A DNA stretch of 64,000 bases, taken from Rhodocyclaceae bacterium (lineage in GTDB: Bacteria > Pseudomonadota > Gammaproteobacteria > Burkholderiales > Rhodocyclaceae). Both the position numbers and the translations under genes were made by a program. The notes under the pieces are model-generated. The model was not told the DNA's origin. It was given only the letters and a program-made list of their open reading frames with translations, and made no database searches. This document shows, piece after piece, positions 1 through 9,836 of this stretch (positions are counted from its first letter, which is position 1; each line of letters begins with the position of its first letter). The stretch lies in NCBI GenBank assembly GCA_030824275.1, contig JAVBXY010000003.1, positions 62,001-126,000 on the forward strand, written 5' to 3'.

Positions 1-118
1 ATACCACGGCGAAACCCGTGGCGATCTCTACTACACCAAGCAGATGCTGCTGGCGAACGGTGACCGCTACGAGCCCCAGATCGCCGCCGACCGCGCCCTC
101 GACGCCAAATTCCGCTGA
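1..118 (+). CDS. nuoI: NADH-quinone oxidoreductase subunit I, 3' end only
   Basis: Only the last 38 codons are present, reading [16 protein letters not shown] at the left edge and ending in TGA at 116-118. This C-terminal tail is typical of NuoI, the subunit of complex I that carries two 4Fe-4S clusters (N6a and N6b) in the peripheral arm; the cluster cysteines lie outside the window. The identification rests on the tail sequence plus its position two bases before nuoJ in the standard nuo gene order. Confidence 0.85.
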   Translation, partial: YHGETRGDLYYTKQMLLANGDRYEPQIAADRALDAKFR

Positions 119-120
119 TC

Positions 121-759
121 ATGGAACTCAAGACCGTACTCTTCTATCTCTTCGCCGCGGTGATGACCTTCGCCGCCCTGCGCGTGATCACGGCGAGGAA
201 CCCGGTGCACGCGGTGCTCTTCCTCGTGCTGGCTTTCTTCAATGCCGCCGGCCTGTGGATGCTGCTTCAGGCCGAGTTCCTGTCGATCATGCTGATCATG
301 GTTTATGTCGGTGCCGTGATGGTGCTTTTCCTCTTCGTCGTCATGATGCTCGACATCAACATCGAGCGTGTGCGCCAGGGCTTCTGGAACAACCTGCCGC
401 TCGGCGCGCTGGTCGGTCTGCTGATGGTCGGCGAGATGGCGGTGGTGCTGACCGGTCGCTACTTCGGCCTCGAGAATCTGCCGGCGCATGCGGCTCCGGC
501 GAACTACAGCAACACCAAGGAACTGGCTCGGGTGATGTTCACCGACTATGTGTTCCCCTTCGAGCTGGCATCCGTGATCCTGCTGGTGGCCATCATTGCC
601 GCCGTGATGCTGACCCTGCGCCAGCGCAAGGACACCAAGTCCATGAATCCTTCCGATCAGGTGCTCATCAAGAGCCGTGACCGCGTGCGTATCGTCAAGA
701 TGGCCCCGGAGATTGAACTGCCTGCTGCGGCTCCTGCCTCAACGAAGGAAGGGGAATAA
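121..759 (+). CDS. nuoJ: NADH-quinone oxidoreductase subunit J
   Basis: Membrane subunit of proton-pumping complex I. The 212-residue protein has five hydrophobic segments, with the conserved stretch [18 protein letters not shown] in the third helix, which contains the pi-bulge region that couples quinone chemistry to the proton channels in the family. It has a longer hydrophilic C-terminal tail (about residues 170-212) than the E. coli protein. It starts two bases after nuoI and is followed two bases later by nuoK, so these genes are translated as one operon. Confidence 0.96.
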   Translation: MELKTVLFYLFAAVMTFAALRVITARNPVHAVLFLVLAFFNAAGLWMLLQAEFLSIMLIMVYVGAVMVLFLFVVMMLDINIERVRQGFWNNLPLGALVGLLMVGEMAVVLTGRYFGLENLPAHAAPANYSNTKELARVMFTDYVFPFELASVILLVAIIAAVMLTLRQRKDTKSMNPSDQVLIKSRDRVRIVKMAPEIELPAAAPASTKEGE

Positions 760-761
760 AC

Positions 762-1067
762 ATGATCTCGCTTTCTCACTACCTCGTTCTCGGCGCCATC
801 CTGTTCGCCATCGCGATTGTCGGCATCTTCCTCAACCGGAAGAACCTGATCGTCCTCCTGATGTCCATCGAACTCATGCTGCTGGCAGTGAACACCAATT
901 TCATCGCCTTTTCGCACTACCTCAATGACCTTGGCGGACAGCTTTTCGTCTTCTTCATTCTGGTCGTCGCAGCAGCGGAGGCGGGCATCGGTCTCGCCAT
1001 TCTGGTGGTGCTGTTCCGCAACCTGTCCTCGATCCATGTCGATGACCTCGACACCCTGAAGGGCTGA
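762..1067 (+). CDS. nuoK: NADH-quinone oxidoreductase subunit K
   Basis: The 101-residue, three-helix subunit K of complex I. The second helix carries the conserved glutamate within [12 protein letters not shown], and the third helix keeps [13 protein letters not shown], both needed for proton translocation in the family. The length matches the usual 100-105 residues. An [14 protein letters not shown] ribosome site lies just upstream of the ATG, overlapping the end of nuoJ. Its position between nuoJ and nuoL is the standard order. Confidence 0.97.
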   Translation: MISLSHYLVLGAILFAIAIVGIFLNRKNLIVLLMSIELMLLAVNTNFIAFSHYLNDLGGQLFVFFILVVAAAEAGIGLAILVVLFRNLSSIHVDDLDTLKG

Positions 1068-1072
1068 TAGAC

Positions 1073-3076
1073 ATGGAAATGAAGACCCTCTATCTGCTGG
1101 TTCCCCTTGCGCCGTTGTTTGGCGCGATCATCGCCGGTCTGTTCGGCAAGGCAGTCGGTCGCGCTGGCTCCCACGTCATCACCATTGCCGGCGTCGCCGC
1201 GGCCTTCGTCCTCTCGGTCATCATCTGGCAGGACGTACAGGCCGGAAACACCTTCAACGGTGCGGTCTACACCTGGCTGGAGTCGGGCGGTCTCAAGCTT
1301 GAGGTCGGCTTCCTGATCGATAAGCTGACCGTGATGATGATGCTGGTCGTCACCTTCGTTTCCCTGATGGTGCACGTCTATACCATCGGCTATATGGCCG
1401 AAGATCCCGGCTACCAGCGCTTCTTCAGCTACATCTCGCTGTTCACCTTCTCGATGCTGATGCTCGTCATGAGCAACAACTTCGTTCAGCTGTTCTTCGG
1501 TTGGGAAGCGGTAGGTCTGGTTTCCTATCTGCTGATCGGTTTCTGGTACACCCGGCCGACCGCCATCTACGCCAACCTCAAGGCCTTCCTGGTCAATCGC
1601 GTCGGCGACTTCGGCTTCCTGCTCGGCATCGGCCTGATTGCCGCCTACGCCGGCACGCTCGACTACGCTGAAGTCTTCGCCAAGAAAGATGCGCTGGCCG
1701 CCCTGACCGAGACGGTCACCGGCTGGTCCCTGATCACCGCCATTTGCATCTGCCTGTTCATCGGTGCCATGGGCAAGTCGGCACAGGTGCCGCTGCACGT
1801 CTGGCTGCCGGATTCTATGGAAGGCCCGACCCCGATCTCCGCGTTGATCCACGCCGCCACTATGGTGACGGCCGGCATCTTCATGGTCACCCGCATGTCG
1901 CCGCTGTTCGAGCTGTCCGATACCGCGCTGTCCTTCGTGTTGGTCATCGGTGCCATCACCGCGCTGTTCATGGGTTTCCTCGGCATCATCCAGAATGACA
2001 TCAAGCGTGTCGTCGCCTACTCGACGCTGTCGCAGCTTGGCTACATGACCGTGGCACTGGGCGTTTCCGCCTACTCCGTGGCTGTGTTCCATCTGATGAC
2101 CCACGCCTTCTTCAAGGCCCTGCTGTTCCTCGGCGCCGGTTCCGTGATCATGGGCTGCCACCACAACCAGGACATCCGCTACATGGGTGGTCTGCGCAAG
2201 TACATGCCCATCACCTGGATCACTTCGCTGCTGGGTTCTCTGGCGCTGATCGGCTTCCCCTTCCTGTCCGGTTTCTACTCGAAGGACTCGATTATCGAAG
2301 CAGTGCATGCATCGCACATCCCCGGCTCGGGCTTCGCCTACTTCGCCGTGATGGCGGGCGTCTTCGTCACCGCCTTCTACTCCTTCCGCATGTACTTCCT
2401 GGTCTTCCATGGCAAGGAACGTTACGACGAGTTGCCCCACGACGAACACCATGATGCACATCATGACGATGAGTACCATGACGATCATCATGGTGGCAAG
2501 CCCCATGAGTCGCCCTGGGTGGTGACCCTGCCGCTGGTTCTGCTGGCCATCCCTTCAGTCTTCATTGGCTTCATCACCATCCAGCCCATGCTCTTCGGTG
2601 ACTGGTTCGGTTCCGCCATCCTGATCGACGCTGCCAAGCATCCGGCCATGGCACACATGGCCAAGGACTTCCATGGTGCTGTCGGCATGGCCATTCATGG
2701 CCTGACCACACTACCCTTCATCCTGGCCATGAGCGGTGTCGCCCTGTCCTGGTTCTTCTATCTCAAGCGCCCGGATATCCCGGCTGCCATCCAGAAGGCC
2801 GCGATGCCGATCTACACCCTACTGGAGAACAAGTACTACTTCGACAAGTTCAACGAAGTGGTCTTCGCCGCCGGTGCCCGTCTGCTGGGCCGTGGCCTCT
2901 GGAAGGCCGGTGACCAGACGATGATCGATGGTGTGATGGTGAATGGCTCCGCTGCGGCAGTGGGCTGGATCGCCAGCCTGGTACGTTTGTTCCAGGGCGG
3001 TCGCATCTATCAGTACGCTTTCGGCATGATTTTCGGCGTGTTTGCGCTCATGACCCTCTGGTTCAACAGAGCCTAA
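1073..3076 (+). CDS. nuoL: NADH-quinone oxidoreductase subunit L
   Basis: The 667-residue antiporter-like subunit of complex I, with about 16 membrane helices and the long lateral helix at the C terminus. Family motifs are present: the glutamate in FGWEAVGLVSYLLIG and the lysine in MGKSAQVPLHVWLPD, followed by EGPTPISALIHAATMV. A loop at about residues 455-480 is unusually rich in His and Asp (DEHHDAHHDDEYHDDHH), which could bind metal or simply be a flexible loop; such loops occur in some proteobacterial NuoL. It lies in the nuoJKLMN run, five bases after nuoK. Confidence 0.97.
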   Translation: MEMKTLYLLVPLAPLFGAIIAGLFGKAVGRAGSHVITIAGVAAAFVLSVIIWQDVQAGNTFNGAVYTWLESGGLKLEVGFLIDKLTVMMMLVVTFVSLMVHVYTIGYMAEDPGYQRFFSYISLFTFSMLMLVMSNNFVQLFFGWEAVGLVSYLLIGFWYTRPTAIYANLKAFLVNRVGDFGFLLGIGLIAAYAGTLDYAEVFAKKDALAALTETVTGWSLITAICICLFIGAMGKSAQVPLHVWLPDSMEGPTPISALIHAATMVTAGIFMVTRMSPLFELSDTALSFVLVIGAITALFMGFLGIIQNDIKRVVAYSTLSQLGYMTVALGVSAYSVAVFHLMTHAFFKALLFLGAGSVIMGCHHNQDIRYMGGLRKYMPITWITSLLGSLALIGFPFLSGFYSKDSIIEAVHASHIPGSGFAYFAVMAGVFVTAFYSFRMYFLVFHGKERYDELPHDEHHDAHHDDEYHDDHHGGKPHESPWVVTLPLVLLAIPSVFIGFITIQPMLFGDWFGSAILIDAAKHPAMAHMAKDFHGAVGMAIHGLTTLPFILAMSGVALSWFFYLKRPDIPAAIQKAAMPIYTLLENKYYFDKFNEVVFAAGARLLGRGLWKAGDQTMIDGVMVNGSAAAVGWIASLVRLFQGGRIYQYAFGMIFGVFALMTLWFNRA

Positions 3077-3103
3077 TGCGGACCTGAAGAAAAGACTATC
3101 CCA

Positions 3104-4579
3104 ATGAATTCGCAACTCCTGAGTCTCGCAATCTGGGTTCCTATCCTTGGCGCCATCCCGGTGTTCGCCCTCGGCTCCGAACGCCGTTCGCTGGTGCGCT
3201 GGCTGGCCTTGGCCGTCGCCATCGCCGGCTTCCTCGTGACCCTGCCGCTCTACACCGGCTTCGACACGAAGCAGGCCGGCATGCAGTTCATCGAGCAACT
3301 GCCCTGGATTCCCCGTTTCAACGTCCAGTACCTGCTCGGCGTGGATGGCATCTCGATGCCCTTCATCCTTCTCAACGCCTTTGTCACCATCCTGGTGGTG
3401 CTGGCTGGCTGGGAAGTGATCGAGGAAAAGCAGGCCCAGTACATGGGTGCTTTCCTCGTCATGTCGGGCCTCATGAATGGCATCTTCTCCGCCCTCGACG
3501 GTATGCTGTTCTACGTTTTCTTTGAAGCCTCGCTGATCCCGATGTACATCATCATCGGCGTCTGGGGTGGTCCGAACCGCGTGTATGCGGCGATGAAGTT
3601 CTTCCTCTACACTCTGCTCGGCTCCTTGCTGATGCTGGTGGCCCTGATCTGGTTGTTCCTTGAGTCTGGCGGCAGCTTCAACATCCTCGACTGGCATCAG
3701 TTGCCCCTCGGCATCAAGCCGCAGATCCTGATCTTCATCGCCTTCCTGGTTTCCTTCGCCGTCAAGGTGCCGATGTGGCCGGTGCATACCTGGTTGCCTG
3801 ACGCACACGTCGAAGCACCAACCGGCGGCTCCGTGGTACTGGCAGCCATCGCCCTCAAGCTCGGCGCCTACGGCTTCATCCGGTTCTCCATGCCCATCGT
3901 GCCGGACGCCGCGCATCAGCTGGCACCGCTGGTCATTGCCCTGTCACTGATCGCCGTCATCTACATCGGTTTCGTCGCCCTGGTCCAGGCCGACATGAAG
4001 AAGCTGGTGGCCTATTCGTCGATCTCGCACATGGGTTTCGTCACGCTCGGCTTCTTCATGTTCAACCAGCTCGGCATCGAGGGTGCGCTGGTGCAGATGA
4101 TTTCTCACGGCTTCGTCTCCGCCGCCATGTTCCTTTGCATCGGCGTCATGTACGACCGCATGCACTCGCGCCAGATCGCCGACTACGGTGGCGTGGTGAA
4201 CACCATGCCGAAGTTCGCCGCCTTCTTCCTGCTCTTCTCCATGGCCAACTCCGGCCTGCCGGCTACCTCCGGCTTCGTTGGCGAGTTCATGGTGGTTCTC
4301 GGCGCCGTCAAGTTCAACTTCTGGATCGGCTTCGCTGCTGCCACCACGCTGATCCTCGGCGCCGCCTACACCCTTTGGATGTACAAGCGGGTGGTCTTCG
4401 GCGATGTTGCCAACGACCACGTGGCCGAGCTGACCGACATCAACAACCGGGAATTCCTGATCCTCGGGCTGCTGGCCGTTTGCGTCCTGGCCATGGGACT
4501 CTACCCCTTCCCCTTCACCGAAGTGATGCATGCTTCGGTGGATAACCTGCTCAAGCACGTTGCGGCGAGCAAGCTGTAA
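3104..4579 (+). CDS. nuoM: NADH-quinone oxidoreductase subunit M
   Basis: The 491-residue antiporter-like subunit M of complex I, related to Mrp antiporters. It keeps the key glutamate in FYVFFEASLIPMYIIIG and the lysine in AVKVPMWPVHTWLPDAHVEA, and the second channel motif DMKKLVAYSSISHMGF. Length and helix content are typical. It follows nuoL after 27 bases and precedes nuoN after 24 bases in the standard order. Confidence 0.97.
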   Translation: MNSQLLSLAIWVPILGAIPVFALGSERRSLVRWLALAVAIAGFLVTLPLYTGFDTKQAGMQFIEQLPWIPRFNVQYLLGVDGISMPFILLNAFVTILVVLAGWEVIEEKQAQYMGAFLVMSGLMNGIFSALDGMLFYVFFEASLIPMYIIIGVWGGPNRVYAAMKFFLYTLLGSLLMLVALIWLFLESGGSFNILDWHQLPLGIKPQILIFIAFLVSFAVKVPMWPVHTWLPDAHVEAPTGGSVVLAAIALKLGAYGFIRFSMPIVPDAAHQLAPLVIALSLIAVIYIGFVALVQADMKKLVAYSSISHMGFVTLGFFMFNQLGIEGALVQMISHGFVSAAMFLCIGVMYDRMHSRQIADYGGVVNTMPKFAAFFLLFSMANSGLPATSGFVGEFMVVLGAVKFNFWIGFAAATTLILGAAYTLWMYKRVVFGDVANDHVAELTDINNREFLILGLLAVCVLAMGLYPFPFTEVMHASVDNLLKHVAASKL

Positions 4580-4603
4580 GCGCACGAGACGAGAAGAATA
4601 GCG

Positions 4604-6085
4604 ATGCTCAATAATTTCGTGATCCCCGATCTGTACCCGGCCGCACCGGAGATCTTTCTCCTGCTGATGTCCTTCCTGGTGCTCTTCGTCGATCTGGCCT
4701 TCGGTGCCACCCGTCGCTGGATGGCCGGCATGCTGACCATCATCACCCTGCTCGGTTGCGCCGCGATCACCGTTGCCACCACCGATGGCCAGACCACGCT
4801 GACCTTCAGCAACATGTTCGTGGACGACATGCTGGCGGACTTCCTCAAGCTGATGACCTATATCTCGGTCATCGTCGTCCTCATCTACGGCCGCCAGTAT
4901 CTGGCCGACCGCGGTCTCGACAAGGGCGAGTTCTACCTGCTGGTGCTCTACTCGACGCTGGGCATGATGGTGATGATCTCGGCGGCGAACTTCGTCACCC
5001 TCTACCTCGGTCTCGAGCTGCTGTCGCTGTCGCTGTACGGCCTGGTCGCCATCGATCGCGACAATTCGCGTTCCACCGAAGCTGCGATGAAGTATTTCGT
5101 CCTCGGCGCCCTGGCCTCCGGCCTGCTGCTCTACGGCATGTCCATGATCTACGGTGCCACCGGCAGCCTCGAGATCGGTGGCGTAGCCCAGGCGCTGTAC
5201 CACGGCCAGACGGACAAGACCGTGCTGCTCTTCGGCTTGATCTTCCTGCTCTCCGGCATCGCCTTCAAGCTCGGTCTGGTCCCGTTCCATATGTGGATTC
5301 CGGACGTCTATCACGGTGCGCCGACGGCCGTCACGCTGTTCATCGGTTCCGCGCCGAAGCTCGCCGCCTTCGCCATGTCACTGCGTCTGCTGGTCTATGC
5401 GCTGTTCGGCCTTGCCGCTGATTGGCAGATGATGCTGTTGATCATGGCCGTGCTTTCCATCGCTCTCGGCAACCTCGCCGCCATCGCCCAGACCAACATC
5501 AAGCGCATGCTGGCCTACTCGGCGATCTCCCACATGGGCTTCATGGTTCTTGGCCTGATGTCCGGTGTGGTCGGTGGTCAGGTGGACCCCTTCACCGCCG
5601 TCAATGCCTACAGCTCGGCCATGTATTACACCGTGGCCTACGTGCTGATGTCGTTGGGTGCTTTCGGTATGGTGCTGCTGTTGTCCCGCGCCGGCTACGA
5701 AGCCGAGAATCTCGAGGACTTCAAGGGCCTCAACCAGCGCAGTCCCTGGTTCGCCGCGATCATGCTGGTGATGATGTTCTCCATGGCCGGCATTCCCTTC
5801 TTCATCGGCTTCTTCGCCAAGTTCGCCGTGCTGCTGGCAGCGGTAAAGGCCGGCTATACGGCCATCGTCGTGGTTGCCGTGATGTTCTCGCTGGTGGGCG
5901 CCTTCTACTACCTGCGCGTGGTCAAGCTGATGTACTTTGATGCCCCCGTCGATTCGGCCCCGATCACCGCCAGTCTCGACTTCCGTGTCGTGCTCTCGCT
6001 CAACGGTATCGCCGTCGCCGCTTTCGGTCTGTTCCCGGATTCGGTGATGATGCTCTGCACCACCACGCTGCTCCGCTCGCTGTAA
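4604..6085 (+). CDS. nuoN: NADH-quinone oxidoreductase subunit N
   Basis: The 493-residue last subunit of the nuo operon and third antiporter-like channel. Conserved features are the glutamate in [16 protein letters not shown], the lysine in [17 protein letters not shown] and [16 protein letters not shown]. An AGAAGAA-type ribosome site precedes the ATG. A GC-rich hairpin lies directly after the stop, and the next gene is convergent, so complex I transcription probably ends here. Confidence 0.97.
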   Translation: MLNNFVIPDLYPAAPEIFLLLMSFLVLFVDLAFGATRRWMAGMLTIITLLGCAAITVATTDGQTTLTFSNMFVDDMLADFLKLMTYISVIVVLIYGRQYLADRGLDKGEFYLLVLYSTLGMMVMISAANFVTLYLGLELLSLSLYGLVAIDRDNSRSTEAAMKYFVLGALASGLLLYGMSMIYGATGSLEIGGVAQALYHGQTDKTVLLFGLIFLLSGIAFKLGLVPFHMWIPDVYHGAPTAVTLFIGSAPKLAAFAMSLRLLVYALFGLAADWQMMLLIMAVLSIALGNLAAIAQTNIKRMLAYSAISHMGFMVLGLMSGVVGGQVDPFTAVNAYSSAMYYTVAYVLMSLGAFGMVLLLSRAGYEAENLEDFKGLNQRSPWFAAIMLVMMFSMAGIPFFIGFFAKFAVLLAAVKAGYTAIVVVAVMFSLVGAFYYLRVVKLMYFDAPVDSAPITASLDFRVVLSLNGIAVAAFGLFPDSVMMLCTTTLLRSL

Positions 6086-6092
6086 TTTCTCC

Positions 6093-6111
6093 CGCGGCGT
6101 TCTACGCCGCG
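6093..6111. terminator. Hairpin at the nuoN 3' end
   Basis: An 8-bp perfect stem CGCGGCGT / ACGCCGCG with a TCT loop starts 7 bases after the nuoN stop and overlaps the last codons of the convergent gene. On the plus strand it is followed by a weak ATTTTG run, so it could end transcription in either direction. Efficiency cannot be judged from sequence. Confidence 0.4.
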
Positions 6112-6551
6112 TAGCGGGATTTTGCGGCCTGTGCCTCGGTCGCTTCTTCGGGGGTGTAAGCCTTTCCCGACCAAAGCATGCGGTAGGCGATCTCCTCGTT
6201 GCCGTTCTCGCACAGTTCCAGTACCCGCCTGAACAGTGGCTGGAAGGTTTCGCTGCGGTGCGAAGCTTCGTGCTCCTCGAAGCCTCGCCAGAATGTGATG
6301 ATCAGCGCCTCCCTGTCCTTCAGGGTACTTGCCACCGCCTGACCGACGGTACTCCCTTCGTTGGAGATCATGCCGCTATTGAGCACCACCATGCCGCCGA
6401 GAAATCCAGTTTCGGAATGGTAGGTCTTGACGTTCTCGCAGAGCATGGCGACCCGCTCCTCCAGATCGTCGATGGTGAATCCTTGAAGCAATACGACCCG
6501 GTTGACGGTCACTACACCGTTGCCGCTGAGGCCAGGGATAAGTCCGGACAT
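6102..6551 (-). CDS. Antibiotic-biosynthesis-monooxygenase-like small protein
   Basis: A 149-residue cytoplasmic protein with the look of the dimeric alpha-beta barrel (ABM) family: a central ALIITFWRGFEEHEASH segment resembles the strand-helix signature of HmoA/ABM proteins. The start at 6551 is chosen because AAGGAG lies about 6 bases upstream on the minus strand; an ATG 21 bases earlier has no ribosome site. It is convergent with nuoN and divergent from the Nudix gene. ABM-fold proteins include heme-degrading and quinone-modifying enzymes, but no specific substrate can be assigned here. Confidence 0.7.
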   Translation of the reverse strand: MSGLIPGLSGNGVVTVNRVVLLQGFTIDDLEERVAMLCENVKTYHSETGFLGGMVVLNSGMISNEGSTVGQAVASTLKDREALIITFWRGFEEHEASHRSETFQPLFRRVLELCENGNEEIAYRMLWSGKAYTPEEATEAQAAKSRYAA

Positions 6552-6646
6552 GGCAATCTCCTTTATGGGCAAACTCTAATATAAGATGATGGCCCGCGAG
6601 GAAAGTTCAAACTTCGCATAGTCCCCTTCAAGTCCCCATCAGCGCC

Positions 6647-7210
6647 ATGGATGATTCCGAACTCATAGAACATACCCTCGACAGCGAGGCGGTTTTCGAC
6701 GGCAAGCTGCTGCACGTGCGGAGTGACCGCGTGCGCATGCCCGACGGCCATGAGTCGATCCGTGAATGGATCACCCACCCGGGTGCGGTGGTCGTGGTGG
6801 GCGCGCTCGATAACGGCAAGCTGCTCTTCGAACGCCAGTTCCGCTATCCCCTGCGCCGCGTCTTCCTCGAATTGCCCGCTGGCAAGATCGACCCGAACGA
6901 ACACCCGCTGGACACCGCCAAGCGCGAGCTACGCGAGGAGACTGGTTACAAGGCGAAGCTCTGGCGGCATCTGGGCACCATGCATCCCTGCATCGGCTAC
7001 TCCGACGAACGGATCGAGATATTCTGGGCTCAGGGACTGAGTTACGTCGGCCACGAGCGCGACCACGGAGAATTTCTAGAAGTCATCGAAATGAGCGTGG
7101 CAGATGCCCTGTTGGCGGTGCGCGACGGCGAGATTACCGATGCCAAGACGATCAGCGCACTGATGTGGGCGGACAAAATTTTTTCCGGGACGTGGAACGT
7201 TCCAGACTAG
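6647..7210 (+). CDS. nudF: Nudix hydrolase, ADP-ribose pyrophosphatase type
   Basis: A 187-residue Nudix hydrolase. The Nudix box is complete: GKIDPNEHPLDTAKRELREE followed by TG at about residues 83-105, with the REXXEE metal ligands intact. The flanking FERQFRYPLRRVFLELPAG is characteristic of the ADP-ribose / nucleoside-diphosphate-sugar branch, which cleaves ADP-ribose to AMP and ribose 5-phosphate. No clear ribosome site precedes the ATG. It lies 46 bases before the histidine kinase gene and may share its transcript, but no functional link is evident. Confidence 0.85.
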   Translation: MDDSELIEHTLDSEAVFDGKLLHVRSDRVRMPDGHESIREWITHPGAVVVVGALDNGKLLFERQFRYPLRRVFLELPAGKIDPNEHPLDTAKRELREETGYKAKLWRHLGTMHPCIGYSDERIEIFWAQGLSYVGHERDHGEFLEVIEMSVADALLAVRDGEITDAKTISALMWADKIFSGTWNVPD

Positions 7211-7256
7211 AATCAAAACCCAAAAGAGCAGCACAAAACTAAGGAGGAGTGAGGCC

Positions 7257-8504
7257 ATGGGCGCACCGGAAGCCGGTCGCGTTTCCCGTGAGGACGGCCT
7301 GGGCGAACTGGATCTCGATCCGTCCGGCAGTCACACGCTGGAAGCGCTCCATGTCCTGTCGGAGATATCCAGTAATCTCGCCGACGAGGACGATCTCGAA
7401 GAACTGCTGGGCCGTTTTCTCGGCACCATGATCCGGCTGGCCAAGGCCAGCGCCGGCGTCGTGCGCGTGCTCACCAGCGATGGCAAGCACCTGCGCCTAG
7501 TCGCCGCGCGCGGCCTGCCTGCCGCCGTGGTGGACAAGGAGCGGCTGGTTTCGCGCGATTGCGGCCAGTGCGGTATCGCCATCCGCCAGAACGAACCTTT
7601 TTTCGAGATCGACCTCAAGGGATGCGGGGAGCGTACCGGCAGTGATTATTTCAACCATGCTTGCCAGGCCATGGTGGTCGTGCCCTTGCAGAATGCCGGG
7701 CGTCTGCTTGGCACCTACAACCTTTTCCTTGATCAACCCTTCGAGTTGCCCGAAGAGGTGGCTCTGCTGTTCCGCTCCATCGGCGAGCATCTCGGCATGG
7801 CCCTGGAAAATGCTCGCCTCAAGCGCGAGAACCTGCGCATTGCCTTGACCAGCGAGCGGCAGATGATGGCCGCCGAGATTCACGACTCCCTGGCGCAGAC
7901 GCTGGCCTACATGAAAATGCGCATGGCCTTGCTGAATGACGCCATTGCGGAGCAGTCGCTGGAGCGTGCCGGCAAGTATGCTGGCGACGTCGGCCAGGCG
8001 CTGGACGACGCCTATGGTCACCTGCGCGAGCTGCTGACCCAGTTCCGCAGTCGCATGGACCCGCTGGGTCTCGAACATGCATTGCGTGGTCTGGCCCAGG
8101 GCTTTGAAGAGCGCACCGGCATTGCCCTGCATTACGAAAACCATCTGACCGATTTGCGGCTGGCCCCGGAGCAGGAAAGTCAGGTCTTCCACATCCTGCA
8201 AGAGGCGCTGGCCAACGTCGCCCGCCATTCCAGCGCCACCCGCGCGACGATGACACTGGAGGCCGCCGGCGATTTCTACAACGCCACGGTCGAGGACAAT
8301 GGTCGCGGCGGCCAGGGCTTCTTCGCCATCGCCAACAAGGTCGGCGGCTTCGAGGAGCATCCCGGTTTGCGGCAGCATTTCGGCCTTTCGATCATGCGTG
8401 AACGGGCGCAGAAGATTGGCGGCCGTCTCGATGTGTCCAATCTTCCCGAGGGCGGCTTCCGCGTGCGCCTGAGCTTTCCGGTCAGTGGAGGCGTGTCCTC
8501 ATGA
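7257..8504 (+). CDS. Soluble GAF-domain sensor histidine kinase (NarX/NreB type)
   Basis: A 415-residue cytoplasmic kinase with no membrane segment. An N-terminal GAF domain (about residues 30-185) is followed by a HisKA_3 dimerisation segment with the phospho-acceptor in AAEIHDSLAQTL (His209) and a HATPase domain with VEDNGRG. The GAF domain contains C102-GQ-C105 and further cysteines at 123 and 136, a spacing that could hold an iron-sulfur cluster or a thiol switch; this is inference. AAGGAGGAG precedes the ATG. Its stop overlaps the start of the NarL-type regulator, the expected partner. Confidence 0.88.
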   Translation: MGAPEAGRVSREDGLGELDLDPSGSHTLEALHVLSEISSNLADEDDLEELLGRFLGTMIRLAKASAGVVRVLTSDGKHLRLVAARGLPAAVVDKERLVSRDCGQCGIAIRQNEPFFEIDLKGCGERTGSDYFNHACQAMVVVPLQNAGRLLGTYNLFLDQPFELPEEVALLFRSIGEHLGMALENARLKRENLRIALTSERQMMAAEIHDSLAQTLAYMKMRMALLNDAIAEQSLERAGKYAGDVGQALDDAYGHLRELLTQFRSRMDPLGLEHALRGLAQGFEERTGIALHYENHLTDLRLAPEQESQVFHILQEALANVARHSSATRATMTLEAAGDFYNATVEDNGRGGQGFFAIANKVGGFEEHPGLRQHFGLSIMRERAQKIGGRLDVSNLPEGGFRVRLSFPVSGGVSS

Positions 8505-9196
8505 GCGTAGCGGAAATCCCGCCGGCAACAATCCGCGTCCTTCTGGTGGACGATCACACCCTGTTCCGCAAGGGCCTTGCCGAACTGCTGGAACAGCGCG
8601 GCACCATCACCGTGGCCGGCATCGCCGCCAGCGGCGATGAAGCCCTGCGCGTGCTGGCGGATGTGAAGCCGGATGTCGTCATCACTGATCTCAACATGCC
8701 ACCCAATGGCGGGCTATCCCTGCTGCGCCAGCTGCGTCACGACGGCTGGACCGGACCGGTGCTGATCCTCACCGTCAGCGATGCAGAGGAAGATCTCTCC
8801 GCCGCCATGCAGGCCGGTGCCAAGGGCTACCTGCTGAAGGACATGGAGCCGGAAGACGTGGTGGATGCGGTGCAGCGCGCGGTGCGTGGCGAGACCGTGG
8901 TCGCTCCTGCCATGACCCTGAAGCTGGTCAATCTGCTCCAGGGCGGCAGCAGTCCTGCCAGCGTCAAGGCCGATGCCCTCAAGCTGCTCACCGCCCGCGA
9001 GCGGGAGATACTCGAACACCTTGCCCAGGGCTTGTCGAACAAGGCCATCGCTCGCGTGCTCGACATCAGTCACGACACCGTCAAGCTGCACGTGAGGCAC
9101 ATCCTTTCCAAGCTGAATCTGACTTCCCGCGTCGAGGCGGCGGTGTTCGCCGTCGAGCAGAAGGCGGCAGGGCAGGGGCGGCGGATTTCCCCGTAG
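8501..9196 (+). CDS. NarL/FixJ-family response regulator
   Basis: A 231-residue regulator with a receiver domain (residues about 10-130; acidic pocket VDDH, phospho-acceptor Asp in VVITDLNMP, Lys in YLLKD) and a C-terminal LuxR-type helix-turn-helix (LTAREREILEHLAQGLSNKAIARVL then DTVKLHVRHIL). It overlaps the upstream kinase gene by ATGA, so the two are co-translated and form a two-component pair. The regulated genes are not identifiable here; the adjacent GST gene has its own ribosome site. Confidence 0.92.
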   Translation: MSVAEIPPATIRVLLVDDHTLFRKGLAELLEQRGTITVAGIAASGDEALRVLADVKPDVVITDLNMPPNGGLSLLRQLRHDGWTGPVLILTVSDAEEDLSAAMQAGAKGYLLKDMEPEDVVDAVQRAVRGETVVAPAMTLKLVNLLQGGSSPASVKADALKLLTAREREILEHLAQGLSNKAIARVLDISHDTVKLHVRHILSKLNLTSRVEAAVFAVEQKAAGQGRRISP

Positions 9197-9230
9197 TTTC
9201 ATCCACAAAAACAAATCAGGAGAATTCCCC

Positions 9231-9836
9231 ATGAAGCTGTATTACAAGTCTGGTGCCTGCGGCCTTTCCCCCCACATCGCCCTCGCCGAGGCTGGTCTCA
9301 CATACGAGATCGAAGCCGTCGATCTGGTGACCAAGAAAACTGCCTCCGGCGCCGATTATTTTCAGGTCAACGCGAACGGCTATATTCCGGCGCTCGTGCT
9401 CGACAACGGCGAAGTGCTGACCGAAGGCCCGGCCATCGTCCAGTACATCGCCGACCAGGTGCCGGAAAAGAAACTCGCCCCGGCCGCCGGCACGCTGGCC
9501 CGCTATCGTCTTCAGGAGTGGCTCAACTTCATCTCCACCGAACTGCACAAGTCCCATAGCCCCTTGTTCAATCCCAAGGCGCCGGACGAGTGGAAGGCCG
9601 TCATGCGTGATCTGATCGGTCGTCGTTACGACGTGGTGGCGCAGAAGCTCGGCGACAAGGACTACCTGATGGGCGAGTTCAGCGTCGCCGACGGTTACCT
9701 GTTCACCGTCCTCGGCTGGGGCGGCTTCGTCGGCATCGACATCGCCAAGTGGCCGACGCTGGTGGCCTATCGCGCTCGCGTTGCGGCCCGCCCCGGCGTG
9801 CAGCAGGCCATGCGCGAAGAAGGCTTGCTCAAGTAG
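9231..9836 (+). CDS. Glutathione S-transferase, beta-class-like
   Basis: A 201-residue glutathione transferase. The N-terminal thioredoxin-like domain begins MKLYYKSGACGLSPHIAL with the conserved Cys/Ser region of beta-class enzymes and the glutathione-binding EGPAIVQYIAD motif at about residue 65; the helical C-terminal domain has FSVADGYLFTVLGW. AGGAGAA lies before the ATG. It overlaps the convergent DsbA-like gene by eight bases. Substrate is unknown; the family detoxifies electrophiles or reduces disulfides. Confidence 0.92.
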   Translation: MKLYYKSGACGLSPHIALAEAGLTYEIEAVDLVTKKTASGADYFQVNANGYIPALVLDNGEVLTEGPAIVQYIADQVPEKKLAPAAGTLARYRLQEWLNFISTELHKSHSPLFNPKAPDEWKAVMRDLIGRRYDVVAQKLGDKDYLMGEFSVADGYLFTVLGWGGFVGIDIAKWPTLVAYRARVAARPGVQQAMREEGLLK

